Assembly: GCF_014197135.1 (NCBI RefSeq)
Contig: NZ_JACIFA010000010.1
Location: 84,735-148,734 of the forward strand
DNA length: 64,000 nt
Reading direction: 5' to 3'
Source: Sphingomonas zeae
GTDB lineage: Bacteria; Pseudomonadota; Alphaproteobacteria; Sphingomonadales; Sphingomonadaceae
This document shows positions 23,416-33,012 of this stretch, in pieces. Each line of letters begins with the position of its first letter. The first letter of the stretch is position 1. The notes below the pieces were generated by a model that saw only the letters and a list, made by a program, of their open reading frames with translations, did no database searches and was not told where the DNA came from. The translations under genes were made by a program, and so were the position numbers.

Positions 23416-25913
23416 GCCGCCTTCCCTGCCGGATCGCGGTAGGCGAGCAGCCTGAGCGCATTGATGACGACGAGCAGCGTCGATCCCTCATGAACCGCCA
23501 CCGCTGGCCCAATGCCGAGGCCGAGGATGGTAGCAGGCACCAGGAAGGCGACGACACCCAGGCTGACGAAGACGTTCTGCCGGATGATTCCACGGGTATG
23601 GCGGCTAAGACCGACTGCGAATGGCAGGTGCGCCAGATCGTCGGCCATCAGCGCCACGTCGGCTGTCTCCAGCGCAACGTCCGACCCCGCCGCGCCCATC
23701 GCGATGCCGACCGTGGCGCTTGCCATCGCCGGCGCATCGTTCACGCCGTCGCCCACCATCGCGACCTTGTCTTCGCCGGCGAGCTTCTTGATCGCGGCAA
23801 CCTTGTCTTCGGGCATGAGGTCGCCCCACGCTTCGTCGATCCCGACTTCGTCGGCGATCGCTTCGGCGACTTTCTGGTGATCGCCGGAGATCATTATCAT
23901 CCGCGACACGCCCATCTCGTGCAGCCGACGCAACGCGGTCTTGGCAGCTTCGCGAGGCGTGTCCATCAGGCCGATCGCGCCCAGGTCGCGGTCCCCCTTG
24001 CGGACCACCATTGTCGTGCGGCCGTTCTCGCGCAGCTTCGCGATTGCGTCCTGCGCGCCCTGCCCCAGCGCCGGAATGCCCTCACTTCCGAACATCTCGG
24101 CCTTGCCGATCCACACCGTCTCGCCATCCACGCTCGCGGTGACGCCCCGACCGGTCAGGCTCTTGAGGTCGCCGGCAGTCGGCACGGCACGATCGTTCAG
24201 ACGTTCGCGGCCGTCCTTGACGATCGCTTGGGCCAGGGGATGGTCGCTCAACGCTTCGACGGCGACAGCCAGCGCCAGCAACTCGCCTTCATCGGCGCCA
24301 TCGACGGGCACGACATCAGTGATGCGCGGACGACCTTCGGTCAGCGTGCCCGTCTTGTCGAAAGCGATCGCTTTGAGCGACCCGAGGTTTTCGAGCGGTG
24401 CACCGCCCTTCACGAGCACGCCGCCCCGCGCTGCACGGGCAACGCCCGACAGGACCGCGCTCGGCGTTGCGATCGCGAGCGCGCACGGGCTTGCCGCCAC
24501 CAGCACCGCCATCGCGCGATAGAAGCTGTCGCGGAACGGCTCGTCGACGACCACCCATGCGAACAGCAGGAGCACTGACAGGACCAGGACGGCGGGCACG
24601 AAGATCCGTTCGAACCGGTCGGTGAAGCGCTGCGTCGGCGACTTCTGCGTCTCCGCTTCGCTCACCATCTTCACGACCTTGGCAAGCGCGCTTTCATTGG
24701 AACGGCGTGTCACCTCGATCTCGATCGCGCCGCCGCCGTTGATCGTACCAGCAAAAACCCGGCTTTCCGCGTCGACTGCATCGGGCTTGGCGCGTGCCGC
24801 TGCGGCATCTGCGACCGGCACCTTGTCGACCGGGATGCTTTCACCCGTGACCGGGGCCTGGTTGATCGCGCTGGTGCCCTTGATGACGAAGCCGTCGGCA
24901 GGCAGGCGCTCGTTCGGGCGGACGATGGCAATGTCCCCGACGACCATCTGCTCGACCGGGATTTCGCTGGTCTGCCCGCCGCGTCGCACGGTCGCGGTTT
25001 CGGGCGCGAGCTTCGCCAGCGCCTCGATCGCCTTCTTGGCGCGGCCCATTGCATAATGCTCAAGCGCATGGCCGAGGCTGAACAGGAACAGCAGCAGCGC
25101 ACCTTCGGCCCATGCGCCCAGCGCAGCGGCGCCGGCCGCAGCGACCAACATCAGCGTGTCGATCTCGAACTTCTTCATCCGGAGGTTGTCGATCGCCTCG
25201 CGCAGCGTGAAGAATCCGCCGAAGAAATAGGCTGCGATATAGCAGGCGGTCGGCAGCCATTCGGGCGCGCCAGCGACCAGCCTCTCGATCGCGTAGCCGA
25301 TCCCCAGCAGCGCGCCACAGGCGAGCGCGAAGATCAGCTCGGTATTGGGGCCGAGAAATTCGGCGTGGCTATGGTCGTGGCCATCGCCGGGGCCGTGCTT
25401 CTCTTCGCCCGCGCCGTGGCCCCCGGGGCCGTGGTCGTGGCCGGCATGTTCATCGGCAGCGACCCGCTTGCCCACCCTCACCTTCAGCTTGCGAAGCGCA
25501 GCGCGCACCTCCTCTTCGGTGGTTTCGCGGCGATCATATTCGACCCGGACAGACCCGCTGGTGCTGGCGCTTGCCTGGACCACGCCGGGCAAGGCGCACA
25601 GCGCATCGCTGACCGTGCGCGCCCGACGTTCGTGGTTGATCCCCGTCACCTGCCAGATCGCATGGCCGTAGCGCTCGGTGATTTCGGCACCTGCGGCGCG
25701 CACCATTTCGCGCAACCGTGGCAGCGGCAGCTTGGCGGCATCGAAATGGATGCACAGCGCCGCTGGCGTGTTGCCGTCGAGACAGATCACATGCGCCCGC
25801 TCGACACCTTCGCGCTTTGACAGGGTTGATACGAGACGGTCCAGGCAGGCATCGGCCGCGTCAGGAAGGTCCGGCAACAACACTGGAATGTCGAGTTCGA
25901 GCTTGTCGTTCAT
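23412..25913 (-). CDS. P1B-4-type heavy-metal ATPase (Co/Zn/Fe export type)
   Basis: 833 residues from ATG 25913, behind GGAGGTCGTC (the longer open frame reaches into the CDF gene). Residues 1-135 form two metal-binding-like domains without CxxC. A His-rich linker (about 150-180, repeated HDH/GHG) precedes the membrane domain. The transport motif is SPC (VAASPCALAIATP) and the last helices carry HEGST, both marks of subgroup P1B-4 rather than CPC-type CadA/CopA. DKTGT and GDGVND are present. It moves cobalt or related divalent ions out of the cytosol using ATP. Confidence 0.9.
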   Translation of the reverse strand: MNDKLELDIPVLLPDLPDAADACLDRLVSTLSKREGVERAHVICLDGNTPAALCIHFDAAKLPLPRLREMVRAAGAEITERYGHAIWQVTGINHERRARTVSDALCALPGVVQASASTSGSVRVEYDRRETTEEEVRAALRKLKVRVGKRVAADEHAGHDHGPGGHGAGEEKHGPGDGHDHSHAEFLGPNTELIFALACGALLGIGYAIERLVAGAPEWLPTACYIAAYFFGGFFTLREAIDNLRMKKFEIDTLMLVAAAGAAALGAWAEGALLLFLFSLGHALEHYAMGRAKKAIEALAKLAPETATVRRGGQTSEIPVEQMVVGDIAIVRPNERLPADGFVIKGTSAINQAPVTGESIPVDKVPVADAAAARAKPDAVDAESRVFAGTINGGGAIEIEVTRRSNESALAKVVKMVSEAETQKSPTQRFTDRFERIFVPAVLVLSVLLLFAWVVVDEPFRDSFYRAMAVLVAASPCALAIATPSAVLSGVARAARGGVLVKGGAPLENLGSLKAIAFDKTGTLTEGRPRITDVVPVDGADEGELLALAVAVEALSDHPLAQAIVKDGRERLNDRAVPTAGDLKSLTGRGVTASVDGETVWIGKAEMFGSEGIPALGQGAQDAIAKLRENGRTTMVVRKGDRDLGAIGLMDTPREAAKTALRRLHEMGVSRMIMISGDHQKVAEAIADEVGIDEAWGDLMPEDKVAAIKKLAGEDKVAMVGDGVNDAPAMASATVGIAMGAAGSDVALETADVALMADDLAHLPFAVGLSRHTRGIIRQNVFVSLGVVAFLVPATILGLGIGPAVAVHEGSTLLVVINALRLLAYRDPAGKAA

Positions 25914-26518
25914 GACGACCTCCTTTCGCTTTTCTTGGTTTCGGCGCGCGCGTCGCGCAGGATTTCGACACCGCCCTTGATGGCGATGATGGCGGTGGCG
26001 AAGCCGACCAGCAGGTCCGGCCAATTGGTACCCAACCACAGCACCAGCACGCCGGCGATCAGGATGCCGCCGTTGGAAATGAAGTCGTTGAAGCTGAAGG
26101 TGGTTGCGGCCCGGAGATTGACGTCCGGATCCTTGAGGCGCTGGAGCAGCCGCAGGCAGAGGTAATTCACGACGCCGGCGATCGCGGACATGACCATCAT
26201 GGTAGGTCCGATGGGCTCGCTGCCCTGCACGTAGCGCCGTCCGACATCGATCAAGATGCCGCCCGCGAAGATCAGCAGCATGACGCCCGAAGCGACCGCG
26301 GCGCGTGTCTTCCATGTCTGGCCCCGGGTGAGCGCCACAAGGCTCAGCGCATACACAGCCGTATCGGACAGGTTGTCGACGCCGTTGGCGATCAGCGCGC
26401 TCGAGTCCGCGAAGAAGCCGGAAACGAAGAAGCCCGCAGCGATCGCCGCGTTCAGCAGCAGGACGATCCACAGTGTGCGGCGCTCCTGCCCGCCATTGTT
26501 GTCGTTGCCCGGGATCAT
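25910..26518 (-). CDS. CDF-family cation efflux protein (operon 3' copy)
   Basis: 202 residues with six TM helices and no long cytosolic domain. Metal-site helices: ANGVDNLSDT in TM2 and FNDFISNGG in TM5, the N/D..D pairs of short CDF proteins. CDF pumps exchange Zn, Cd, Co or Fe for protons. The start overlaps the ZIP gene stop and its stop overlaps the ATPase start (ATGA). It is distinct from the second CDF at 36684-37310, though the two share the TM5 layout. Confidence 0.88.
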   Translation of the reverse strand: MIPGNDNNGGQERRTLWIVLLLNAAIAAGFFVSGFFADSSALIANGVDNLSDTAVYALSLVALTRGQTWKTRAAVASGVMLLIFAGGILIDVGRRYVQGSEPIGPTMMVMSAIAGVVNYLCLRLLQRLKDPDVNLRAATTFSFNDFISNGGILIAGVLVLWLGTNWPDLLVGFATAIIAIKGGVEILRDARAETKKSERRSS

Positions 26519-27201
26519 CCCATCATCTCCTCAAGTGTCAGCAGGGCCAGGAAGCCGACGAAAAACATCGAGCTGATGAGCGGGGTGTCGGGTTTCTCGT
26601 GCGCCTCGACCAGCAACTCCTCCGTGACGAGGTAGAGCAGCGCCATCAGCCCGAAGCTGAGGAAGCCGGCGATCATCACCGGCGACAGCGCGGCGACCGG
26701 CACGGCAGCGAGCGCGCCGATCGGCAGCAGCAGGGCCAATGCCGAGACGATCACGATGATGCGCAAGCGCGAGCGATAGGTTTCCGCCAGCTCGTCGGTC
26801 AGCGTCAGTCCCAGAAATAACACTTCCAGAGTGAGCGCGATCGTCAGCAGGAGACCTGCCTTCTCGCCCGCCACGAAAGCGAGGCCGAGCACCAGGCCGT
26901 CGACCAGAATGTCGATGCCGATCGCGGCGAGTAGCGCCATCAGCCCCTTGAAGCGGGCCTCAAGAGCCTTGAGCCCCAGCATGGTCGCGACGCCCGCCGC
27001 CCCGCCGATCAACGTCGCGCTGGGCGATGCCTCATGCTTGACCTGCGGCAGGATTTCGGTCGCTGCCGCCGCGAACACGACGCCGGCAGCGAGATGCTGT
27101 AGGCCCGCCACGAGGCCAGGTTTCAACTTGGTGCGGCTCGCGACAATCGCGCCGAGCACGACCGCCAGCACAGGCGCAAGCGTATAGAGCAGTGCCTGCA
27201 T
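26515..27201 (-). CDS. ZIP-family metal transporter
   Basis: 228 residues, about eight TM helices. TM4-type motif HLAAGVVFAAAATEILP and the following HE pair match the ZIP metal path; the second half has GLMALLYLVTEELLVEAHE. ZIP proteins usually import Zn/Fe. Finding one inside an export operon is notable, although some bacterial ZIP-like proteins with this ..HLAAG pattern are annotated as zinc exporters or GufA-like. Direction cannot be read from sequence. Coupled to the CDF gene. Confidence 0.85.
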   Translation of the reverse strand: MQALLYTLAPVLAVVLGAIVASRTKLKPGLVAGLQHLAAGVVFAAAATEILPQVKHEASPSATLIGGAAGVATMLGLKALEARFKGLMALLAAIGIDILVDGLVLGLAFVAGEKAGLLLTIALTLEVLFLGLTLTDELAETYRSRLRIIVIVSALALLLPIGALAAVPVAALSPVMIAGFLSFGLMALLYLVTEELLVEAHEKPDTPLISSMFFVGFLALLTLEEMMG

Positions 27202-27204
27202 TTC

Positions 27205-27618
27205 CTAGGACTCCTCCGGGGTTCGGTGGCAGACGCGGATCTTCCCGCGTCGCGTGAACGCGATCGATCCGCCCGCCACGACAGCCCGCGAATGGTCGCC
27301 GCGAAACTCGTCACCGGTTCGCTGCGCGCGCAGGATCTCGGTCCTGCCCTTCGGCAGCCAGGTGACGGCCATTTTCAAGCCGTCATCGATGAAGTCGACA
27401 TCGGCGCGTGTGCCGTCGTCGCAGTACATGATGCGCTGCGCGATTAGTTTCGACGTCAGATGCTTTTCATGCGCCGGCTCGGTAGGCTGGGTCGGCGCTG
27501 GATTACACGCCCCTATAACCGCCCCGGAGACGAGAACGACGCCGAGGCGCGCGATCGCCAGACCGGCCCGATTCAGGCCGCACAAGGTTGTCACATTTGA
27601 AATCGACGTGTCAGACAT
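27205..27618 (-). CDS. MliC-like small lipoprotein (close relative of 5283-5639)
   Basis: 137 residues from ATG 27618 (GGAAGAG upstream). An ATG at 27669 overlapping the preceding stop is a possible alternative. A signal with lipobox (GAVIGAC) is followed by YCDDGTRADVDFIDDGLKM, AVTWLPKGRTEIL, VAGGSIAF and a final Cys. It shares most of its core with the lipoprotein at 5283-5639, evidence of duplication between the two czc loci. The MliC-type fold would inhibit c-type lysozyme; this is inferred from the pattern only. Confidence 0.6.
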   Translation of the reverse strand: MSDTSISNVTTLCGLNRAGLAIARLGVVLVSGAVIGACNPAPTQPTEPAHEKHLTSKLIAQRIMYCDDGTRADVDFIDDGLKMAVTWLPKGRTEILRAQRTGDEFRGDHSRAVVAGGSIAFTRRGKIRVCHRTPEES

Positions 27619-27665
27619 CGGTCTCTTCCGACGAAGCGCCCTGTGGCGTTCGAAGGCAGGGCAGT

Positions 27666-28043
27666 TCATCGCGTGCCTTCCCGCTCGCAGATCCGGGTAC
27701 GGCCATCGCCTTCCACGATGGTGAGCTGCGACCCCTTGAAGGTCGCGGTGGCTGTTTCGCCGACATATTGCAGGCCCTGCGCTGGCGCGGTCAGCATCAT
27801 CGGCGGTCCCCCGTTGGAGCGCCGCAAATCGATCTGCAGGCCGTTGTCCTTGTAATCGACGAACAGCGGTTCCCCGTCGGAACAGCGATATCTATGCCGC
27901 CCCATTTCCCCGGTCGCCACGGCGCTGTCGGACGAATGGATCTGCTGCTCCGTTGGCGGGGCTGGCGGCTTTCTTTCCGAGCACGCCGCGAGCCCGACAA
28001 CGAGGATGACGGCGGGCAGCACCCGCTTACAGTGCATCATCAT
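27666..28043 (-). CDS. MliC-family lipoprotein
   Basis: 125 residues; signal peptide with lipobox VGLAAC (Cys 21). The mature domain has RYRCSDGEPLFVDYKDNG, then LTAPAQGLQYVGETATATFKGSQLTI and a closing RICERE. This fits the membrane-bound lysozyme inhibitor (MliC) pattern well: Y-x-C-x-D-G, a sASGxxY-like turn, a K-G strand and the second Cys for the disulfide. Its stop overlaps the next gene's upstream ATG and its start overlaps the SRPBCC stop. Acts in the periplasm or outer membrane. Confidence 0.65.
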   Translation of the reverse strand: MMMHCKRVLPAVILVVGLAACSERKPPAPPTEQQIHSSDSAVATGEMGRHRYRCSDGEPLFVDYKDNGLQIDLRRSNGGPPMMLTAPAQGLQYVGETATATFKGSQLTIVEGDGRTRICEREGTR

Positions 28044-28528
28044 CGCGCCTTCCTCCTGTAGCGGAAGGGGACGCGCTGACGATTGATAGCCCGGGCAGGC
28101 TGACCTACCCGCCAGCGGAGATAGGTTGCGAGGCGATCGTCAGATTCGACCATCAGGGATCGCAGGCGGCGCAACATCATCGCCGCGAACGGCAGGGAGA
28201 GCGCCCCGCGCAGCGTGCAGCTATGCGTTAGCCTGGTGCCGCCATCGTCCCCCGCCAGCTCGTACCGCTCTTCGAGCGTGAACAGATAGGGGATGCCGCA
28301 GGACCAAGCGAAGGCGTGCGGTTTATCGAATCGATCAATCCGTGCTGGCGTCCGAATTGGCCGGGTGATGCCCTGGATCGCAAAGGTGCATTCTGTGTCG
28401 CCGAGCCGGGACGGATCATCGAGAAATACGAGCGGACTCCACGCCCGGCGATGATCCGGATCGGTGAGTGCCGACCAGATGCGCAGTGGCCCGCCGTGAA
28501 GCATCGAGCTGGTTATGGTGCGAGGCAT
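28040..28528 (-). CDS. SRPBCC-family (START-like) protein
   Basis: 162 residues from ATG 28528 (GGAGATGGGGAT upstream). The helix-grip pattern of the polyketide-cyclase/START superfamily is visible: RIWSALTDPDHRRAWSP at the N-terminus, a central beta sheet, and a long C-terminal helix (AAMMLRRLRSLMVESDDRLATYLR). Binds a hydrophobic ligand; identity unknown. Lies 53 bases after czcA and overlaps the MliC gene (ATGA). Confidence 0.75.
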   Translation of the reverse strand: MPRTITSSMLHGGPLRIWSALTDPDHRRAWSPLVFLDDPSRLGDTECTFAIQGITRPIRTPARIDRFDKPHAFAWSCGIPYLFTLEERYELAGDDGGTRLTHSCTLRGALSLPFAAMMLRRLRSLMVESDDRLATYLRWRVGQPARAINRQRVPFRYRRKAR

Positions 28529-28581
28529 ATCCCCATCTCCCAGAGATGGGCGGGGCGATCGCGGATCGCCCCGCCCATCCA

Positions 28582-31500
28582 TCAGGCCAAGTTGTTCACG
28601 AAGGTCTGACCGTGGTCGTCCCCTTCATGCTCCTCATTGTAGTGCTCGGGTTTCTCGATCACTTTCTGCCCGAACCGGGCATAGAGTGTCGGCAGCACGA
28701 ACAGCGTAAGAAGCGTCGCCGAGATCAGACCGCCGATGACGACCGTCGCCAAAGGCTTTTGAACCTCTGCGCCGGCGCCTTCGCCCAGCGCCATCGGCAC
28801 GAAGCCGAGGCTGGCGACTAGCGCGGTCATGATGACGGGTCGCAGACGCTGCATCGCGCCAACATGCGCGGCTTCCTCGCGGCTCATCCCTGATCGGATC
28901 AGATCTTGGATCGAGCTGACCATGACGAGGCCGTTGAGGACCGCGATGCCCGAGAGGGCGATGAAGCCCACTGCCGCCGAGATCGAGAAGTCCATGCCCC
29001 GCAGGAACAGCAACAGGACGCCGCCCACCAGCGCGAAAGGCACGCCGGTGAACACGATCGCGGCGTCGCGGACCGATCCCAACGCCCCGTAGAGGAGCAG
29101 CAGGATCAAGATGAAGCAAGCCGGAATGACCAGCTTCAGCCGTTCGCTTGCCGATTGGAGGTTCTCGAACTGGCCGCCCCATTCGAGATAGGTGCCGGCA
29201 GGCAGCCGGAGTTGGCTGCCGATCGCCGCCTGCGCATCCGCCACGACGGATCCGACGTCGCGGCCACGCACGTTGGCTTGCACCACCACGCGCCGCTTGC
29301 CGTTCTCGCGGCTGATCTGGTTCGGACCATCGACCACCTTGATCTCGGCGACGCTGGACAGCGGTACATAGCCGCCGCCTGCCACCGGCACCTGCACCTG
29401 TTGGAGCAGGCCGATGTCGGCACGCTGCGCCTCCGACAGGCGGATCACCACGGGGAAGCGACGGTCGCCCTCGAAGATCTGGCCCGATGTTCGCCCGCCG
29501 ATCGTCGCAGTCACGGTGTCCTGCACATCCTGAGCCGTAACGCCCAACCGCGCCATCGCGTCGCGGTTGACGCGAATGTCGAGCATGGGAAGACCGGTCG
29601 TCTGCTCCACCTTCACGTCCGCTGCGCCTTGCGTTCTGCGCAGCACCGCCGCGATTTGCTCGGCCGTCCGGTTCATCTGGTTGAAGTCGTCCCCGAACAC
29701 CTTCACCGCGATGTCGCCGCGCACGCCGGCGATCAGCTCGTTGAAGCGCATCTGGATGGGCTGGGTGATCTCGTAGGCATTTCCCGGAATCTTCGCGAGA
29801 TTACCCTCGATCCGGCTGACCAGCTCCTCCTTGGGAAGCTCAGGATCCGGCCAATCCTTGCGCGGCTTCAGGATGACGAACATGTCGGTCGCGTTCGGCG
29901 GCATCGGGTCGGCCGCCAGCTCGGCGGTGCCCGTCTTGGAATAGACGAATTGCACCTCCGGCTGCTTCGACATCATCCGCTCGATCGGCACCTGCATCGC
30001 CTGGCTCTGCTGGACCGACGTTGCCGGAATGCGGAGCGACTGGATCAGCAAATCGCCTTCGTCGAGCTGCGGCAGGAACACCGAGCCGAGCGTAGTGAAA
30101 GCAAGCGCCGCCACCACAAGGCTTCCCACACCCGCACCGATCGTCAGCGTCGGGCGCTTCATGGCCCGGTCGAGACCGGGTTCGTAGCGCTTCTTCAGCC
30201 ACGTGATGATGCGGCCGTCCTTCTCCTCGACCTTCTTCGACAGCCAGATCGCAATCATCGCCGGCACGAAGGTGAGAGAGAGGATGAAGGCGAAGGCGAG
30301 CGCGATGATGACGGTCAGCGCCATCGGTCCGAACGTTTTACCCTCCACGCCGGTCAGCGTGAGCAGCGGTACGTAGACGAGGATGATGATTGCCTGCCCG
30401 TACACAGAGGGACGGATCATCTCACGCGCAGCGGCTGCCACGGTCGCGAGCCGTTCCTTGACGCTGAGCAATCGGCCTTCATGATGCTGTTGCTCGGCAA
30501 GCCGGCGCAGCGCGTTTTCGACAATGATGACGGCGCCGTCGACGATCAGACCGAAGTCCAAAGCCCCAAGGCTCATCAGATTGGCCGAGACCCCAGCGCG
30601 CAGCATACCAAAGCCTGTCAGCATCATGGTGATCGGGATGACCAACGCCGCGATCAGGGCCGCACGGAAGTTGCCGAGCAGCAGGAAGAGCACGACGATG
30701 ACCAGCACCGCGCCTTCGGACAGGTTTTTCGCGACCGTCTTGATCGTCGAATTGACCAGCTCGGTGCGGTTCAGCACCGGCTGAATTACGACGTCAGGAG
30801 GCAGCGAAGCGTTGATCGTCTTCAGTTTCTCAGCGACCGCGGTCGACACGATGCGGCTGTTCTCGCCGATCCGCATGATCGCCGTGCCGACGACGACTTC
30901 GGTACCGTTCTCCGATGCCGAACCCATGCGGATCGCCTGACCCGTCTTCACAGTCGCAACTTGTTCGACCGTGATCGGCACGCCGTTACGTGTCGCGATC
31001 ACGGTCCTGGCCAACTCGCTGGCATTGCGAACGAGCGCATCCGAGCGAACAGCCAGACCTTCGCCATTGCGATTGACGAAGCCACCGCCGACGCTGGTGT
31101 TATTGCGCTCCAGCGCATTTCCCAGGTCCGTCAGCGTGATGCCGAGCGAGGCCAGCTTCTGCACGTCGGGCACGACGAGGAACTGCTTGGCGTAACCGCC
31201 AATCGAGTCGACACCGGCGAGGCCCGGTGTGGTCTTCAGAAGCGGCGTCACGATCCAGTCCTGCGCGGTGCGCAGGTAGGTCGCCTTGTCCTCTTCGGTC
31301 GTCAGTCGCTCGCCCTCTGGCGTGATGTAGCTGCCATCGGGCTGTTGGCCCGGTTCACCGGGCTTGTGCTTGTCGTCCTCGCGATGATCGAGACGAACGG
31401 TGTACATGTACACCTCGCCCAGGCCTGTCGCGATCGGACCCATTTCAGGGTTCACGCCGTCGGGCAGATTCTCTTGCACGCCCCGCAGACGCTCGCCCAC

Positions 31501-31827
31501 CTGCTGGCGGGCGAAATAGATGTCCGTCGCGTCCGAAAAGACCGCCGTGATCTGCGCGAAGCCGTTGCGGCTCAACGAGCGCGTATATTCCAGGCCGGGG
31601 GTGCCGGCGAGCGCGGTTTCGATTGGAAACGACACCTGCTTCTCGACCAGCTCGGGCGAGAGGGCAGGCGCGCGGACGTTGATCTGGACCTGATTGTTGG
31701 TGATGTCCGGCACCGCGTCGATCGGTAGCCGGTAGAGGGAAAAGGCGCCGATGGCGGCGACGATGACGGTGAGGAGCAGGACTAGCCAGCGCTTCTCGAC
31801 CGCCCAGGTTACGATACGGGCGATCAT
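28582..31827 (-). CDS. czcA: CzcA-family heavy-metal RND efflux pump (copy 2)
   Basis: 1081 residues, full length. The TM4 charge triad is D424, D430 and E437, as in divalent-cation CzcA proteins. N-terminal LYRLPIDAVPDITNNQVQIN, and the C-terminal TM block with SGIAVLNGLVMVSS. A His/Asp/Glu tail (EEHEGDDHGQTF) at the end could bind metal. Works with CzcB and CzcC encoded just upstream on the same strand, spacing 3 bases to czcB. Similar overall to copy 1 at 222-3455 but clearly diverged. Confidence 0.95.
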   Translation of the reverse strand: MIARIVTWAVEKRWLVLLLTVIVAAIGAFSLYRLPIDAVPDITNNQVQINVRAPALSPELVEKQVSFPIETALAGTPGLEYTRSLSRNGFAQITAVFSDATDIYFARQQVGERLRGVQENLPDGVNPEMGPIATGLGEVYMYTVRLDHREDDKHKPGEPGQQPDGSYITPEGERLTTEEDKATYLRTAQDWIVTPLLKTTPGLAGVDSIGGYAKQFLVVPDVQKLASLGITLTDLGNALERNNTSVGGGFVNRNGEGLAVRSDALVRNASELARTVIATRNGVPITVEQVATVKTGQAIRMGSASENGTEVVVGTAIMRIGENSRIVSTAVAEKLKTINASLPPDVVIQPVLNRTELVNSTIKTVAKNLSEGAVLVIVVLFLLLGNFRAALIAALVIPITMMLTGFGMLRAGVSANLMSLGALDFGLIVDGAVIIVENALRRLAEQQHHEGRLLSVKERLATVAAAAREMIRPSVYGQAIIILVYVPLLTLTGVEGKTFGPMALTVIIALAFAFILSLTFVPAMIAIWLSKKVEEKDGRIITWLKKRYEPGLDRAMKRPTLTIGAGVGSLVVAALAFTTLGSVFLPQLDEGDLLIQSLRIPATSVQQSQAMQVPIERMMSKQPEVQFVYSKTGTAELAADPMPPNATDMFVILKPRKDWPDPELPKEELVSRIEGNLAKIPGNAYEITQPIQMRFNELIAGVRGDIAVKVFGDDFNQMNRTAEQIAAVLRRTQGAADVKVEQTTGLPMLDIRVNRDAMARLGVTAQDVQDTVTATIGGRTSGQIFEGDRRFPVVIRLSEAQRADIGLLQQVQVPVAGGGYVPLSSVAEIKVVDGPNQISRENGKRRVVVQANVRGRDVGSVVADAQAAIGSQLRLPAGTYLEWGGQFENLQSASERLKLVIPACFILILLLLYGALGSVRDAAIVFTGVPFALVGGVLLLFLRGMDFSISAAVGFIALSGIAVLNGLVMVSSIQDLIRSGMSREEAAHVGAMQRLRPVIMTALVASLGFVPMALGEGAGAEVQKPLATVVIGGLISATLLTLFVLPTLYARFGQKVIEKPEHYNEEHEGDDHGQTFVNNLA

Positions 31828-31830
31828 GGC

Positions 31831-33012
31831 TTAATCCTCGTGGCTCGCTTCGCCCTTGCCGATCTCGGCCTTGAGCGTGAAACTTCCGGTGGTGGCGATC
31901 TGTTCGTTGCCGGTCAGGCCCGACCGGACGATCACCGTGTCGCCCGACGCATCGCCGAGCTGGACCGGGGTCGCCTTGAAGCCGGTGGGCGTGCGCACGA
32001 ACACGACCGACTTGCCCTCGAAACTCTGGACCGCCGTCGTCGGCACGCGGACCGCCCCGCTCCCGCCGCTGCCCGTGAGCTGCACGGCTGCCGTCACAGG
32101 CTCGCCGACCCGCCATTCGCCACCGCGATTGTCGAGGGTGGCGAGCGCAGGCACGAGCCGCGTCTGCGGATCAAGCGCCGGCGACACGAAGGTCACGCGG
32201 GCGGTCGCCTGACGGCCTGCCGCCTTCACCAGCACCGTATTGCCGGGACGCACCCGGCCCGCATCCTCGGGCTTGAGATTAAGCGCGATCGACACCTGGC
32301 TCAGGTTGGCGATGCGATAGAGTTCGGCATCCGCCGCGACCGTTTGTCCCAGCGTCACGGGGCGCGCAATGATCTGGCCCGAGATCGGCGCGGCAATGCC
32401 GAGCCGGTTGAGCCCGCCGCCGCCGACACCCGCCGCCGAAACCATGCTCTGCGCCTGCGTCAGGGCGATCCGCGCCTCCGTCGCCGCTGTGCGGGCGGCG
32501 ATCAGATCCTGTTCAGGGGAGACTCTCTGCGCGAACAGCCGCTGTTCGCGCGCGAGGTTCGAATTAGCGAGCTGAAGCCGCGCCCGCGCCGCCTCGACCT
32601 CGCCCTTGATCTGCGCCGCCTCGCGGCTTTCGATGACCGCAATGGTCTGGCCGCGTCCGACCGATTGGCCGAGGTTACGGGTGAGCGCGACCACGCGTCC
32701 CGCAATTGCGGCCGAGACGACCTGCGTTCCCTGTGGGTCGCCCTCGATGATCGCGGGCAGCTCGATCGTCCCGGCCCCGCCGATGATCGGCCGTCCGACC
32801 TGGACGCCCGCTGTGGCGATCTGGTCGGCACCCAATGTGACGACGCCTTCACCGGCATGACCGCCTTCAGCACCGCCCTTTTCCGTGCCCGCTGCCGTCT
32901 CATTGGCAGCTGCGCCTTCGGCAGTTGCCTCGTTTCCGCCATCCTTGCCGCCGCAGGCAGCCAAGAGCAGGGCGAGCGACGCCGCGCCCGCGAGATAAAA
33001 GCTCTTCATCAC
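31831..33012 (-). CDS. czcB: CzcB-family periplasmic adaptor lipoprotein
   Basis: 393 residues. Lipobox LLLAACGGK gives a lipid anchor in the inner membrane. Barrel-sandwich halves flank a coiled hairpin at about residues 145-200 (AARARLQLANSNLAREQRLF). The C-terminal part ends with the GNEQIATTGSFTLKAEIGK strand also seen in the fragment at base 1. Bridges CzcA and CzcC. The start overlaps the czcC stop. There is a short His/Glu-rich patch after the lipobox (AEGGHAGEG) but no HMBD domain. Confidence 0.93.
   Translation of the reverse strand: MMKSFYLAGAASLALLLAACGGKDGGNEATAEGAAANETAAGTEKGGAEGGHAGEGVVTLGADQIATAGVQVGRPIIGGAGTIELPAIIEGDPQGTQVVSAAIAGRVVALTRNLGQSVGRGQTIAVIESREAAQIKGEVEAARARLQLANSNLAREQRLFAQRVSPEQDLIAARTAATEARIALTQAQSMVSAAGVGGGGLNRLGIAAPISGQIIARPVTLGQTVAADAELYRIANLSQVSIALNLKPEDAGRVRPGNTVLVKAAGRQATARVTFVSPALDPQTRLVPALATLDNRGGEWRVGEPVTAAVQLTGSGGSGAVRVPTTAVQSFEGKSVVFVRTPTGFKATPVQLGDASGDTVIVRSGLTGNEQIATTGSFTLKAEIGKGEASHED

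Noticed and set aside
28906..31728. Plus-strand open frame of 940 codons opposite czcA
   Set aside because: Exact antisense of a well-conserved RND pump; His/Arg/Asp-rich shadow without family features.
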